From: Xanthobacteraceae bacterium
GTDB lineage: Bacteria > Pseudomonadota > Alphaproteobacteria > Rhizobiales > Xanthobacteraceae
NCBI GenBank assembly: GCA_022844485.1
Contig: JALHLQ010000026.1
Span: forward strand, 1 to 54,651
Length of the DNA stretch: 54,651 nt
Reading direction: 5' to 3'
The notes beneath the pieces were generated by a model, which ran no database searches, was not told where the DNA came from, and was given only the letters and a program-made list of their open reading frames with translations. The translations under genes and the position numbers were made by a program. This document shows, piece after piece, positions 54,537 through 54,651 of the stretch (position 1 is its first letter; the number at the start of each line of letters is the position of its first letter).

Positions 54537-54651
54537 CACCCGTTCTCCTTGGTGCGGGAGAGAGCGGCGCGGCCTGCTTCGGTAATGCTGTAGTAGCCGC
54601 TGTACCGACCGGGGTGGTGCTCGGCATAGCCAAGCTCGACCAGCTTGCGGA
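54536..54651 (-). CDS. winged-helix protein, C-terminal fragment (runs off window)
   Basis: Last 37 residues: KLVELGYAEHHPGRYSGYYS then ITEAGRAALSRTKENG, the wing and final helix of a MarR/PadR-like or phage winged-helix protein. N-terminus lies beyond the window. Confidence 0.6.
   Translation of the reverse strand, partial: RKLVELGYAEHHPGRYSGYYSITEAGRAALSRTKENG

Noticed and set aside
1..54651. Window as a closed circular genome (end joined to start)
   Set aside because: The partial genes at the two edges are in different frames when joined and do not make one sensible protein; no terminal repeat was seen.

Overview
The window is entirely phage DNA: a temperate, HK97-fold siphophage genome plus about 9 kb of the early region of a close relative. 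High GC, a GapR-like protein, a GTA-type tail chaperone and a Pam3-type holin point to a phage of Alphaproteobacteria, most likely Rhizobiales; this host call is an inference from gene content, since no bacterial housekeeping gene is present.

Layout. 1-9.05 kb is a leftward early operon: small accessory genes, an intact-looking attP carrying the 5' half of a tRNA gene, tyrosine integrase A with an overlapping excisionase-like gene, DNA methyltransferases and many small unknown genes. 9.05-9.75 kb is a lambda-like immunity region with leftward promoter PL, a protease-less repressor and rightward promoter PR. 9.75-16.2 kb is the rightward early operon (Cro-like, GapR-like, methyltransferase, HNH, replication-type protein). 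16.2-17 kb is a regulatory gap with a lone antisense gene and terminators. 17-38.9 kb holds the late genes: proteasome-like hydrolase, HNH, terminase, portal, protease, capsid, a glycosyltransferase/methyltransferase insert, connectors, tail tube, frameshifted tail chaperones, tape measure, tail tip and fibres. 38.9-40.6 kb is a small regulatory/lysogenic island including an Rha/KilAC-type antirepressor with a strongly structured leader. 40.7-44.8 kb is lysis (cell-wall peptidase, GH108 endolysin, holin, Rz/Rz1) and a phosphoesterase. 44.85-54.65 kb is a second leftward early operon: accessory genes (a minimal GGQ release-factor domain, a Gp37/Gp68 protein), a second attP-like site, integrase B, methylase-like and unknown genes, then HNH, NinB, SSB and a Rad52/ERF-like annealing protein.

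The 0-6.7 kb and 45.3-52.0 kb segments are collinear mosaics. At nearly every gene junction the same 30-45 bp boundary (stop codon, ribosome binding site, start codon) is conserved while the genes between the boundaries differ, and a 713-bp block (4183-4895 and 49131-49843) is nearly identical. The two copies lie 44,948 bp apart, the size of one complete phage genome containing one integrase, one immunity region and one set of late genes. The simplest reading is two related phages joined by homologous recombination at that block (or an assembly join there), since two attP-like sites with different integrases are both flanked by phage DNA.
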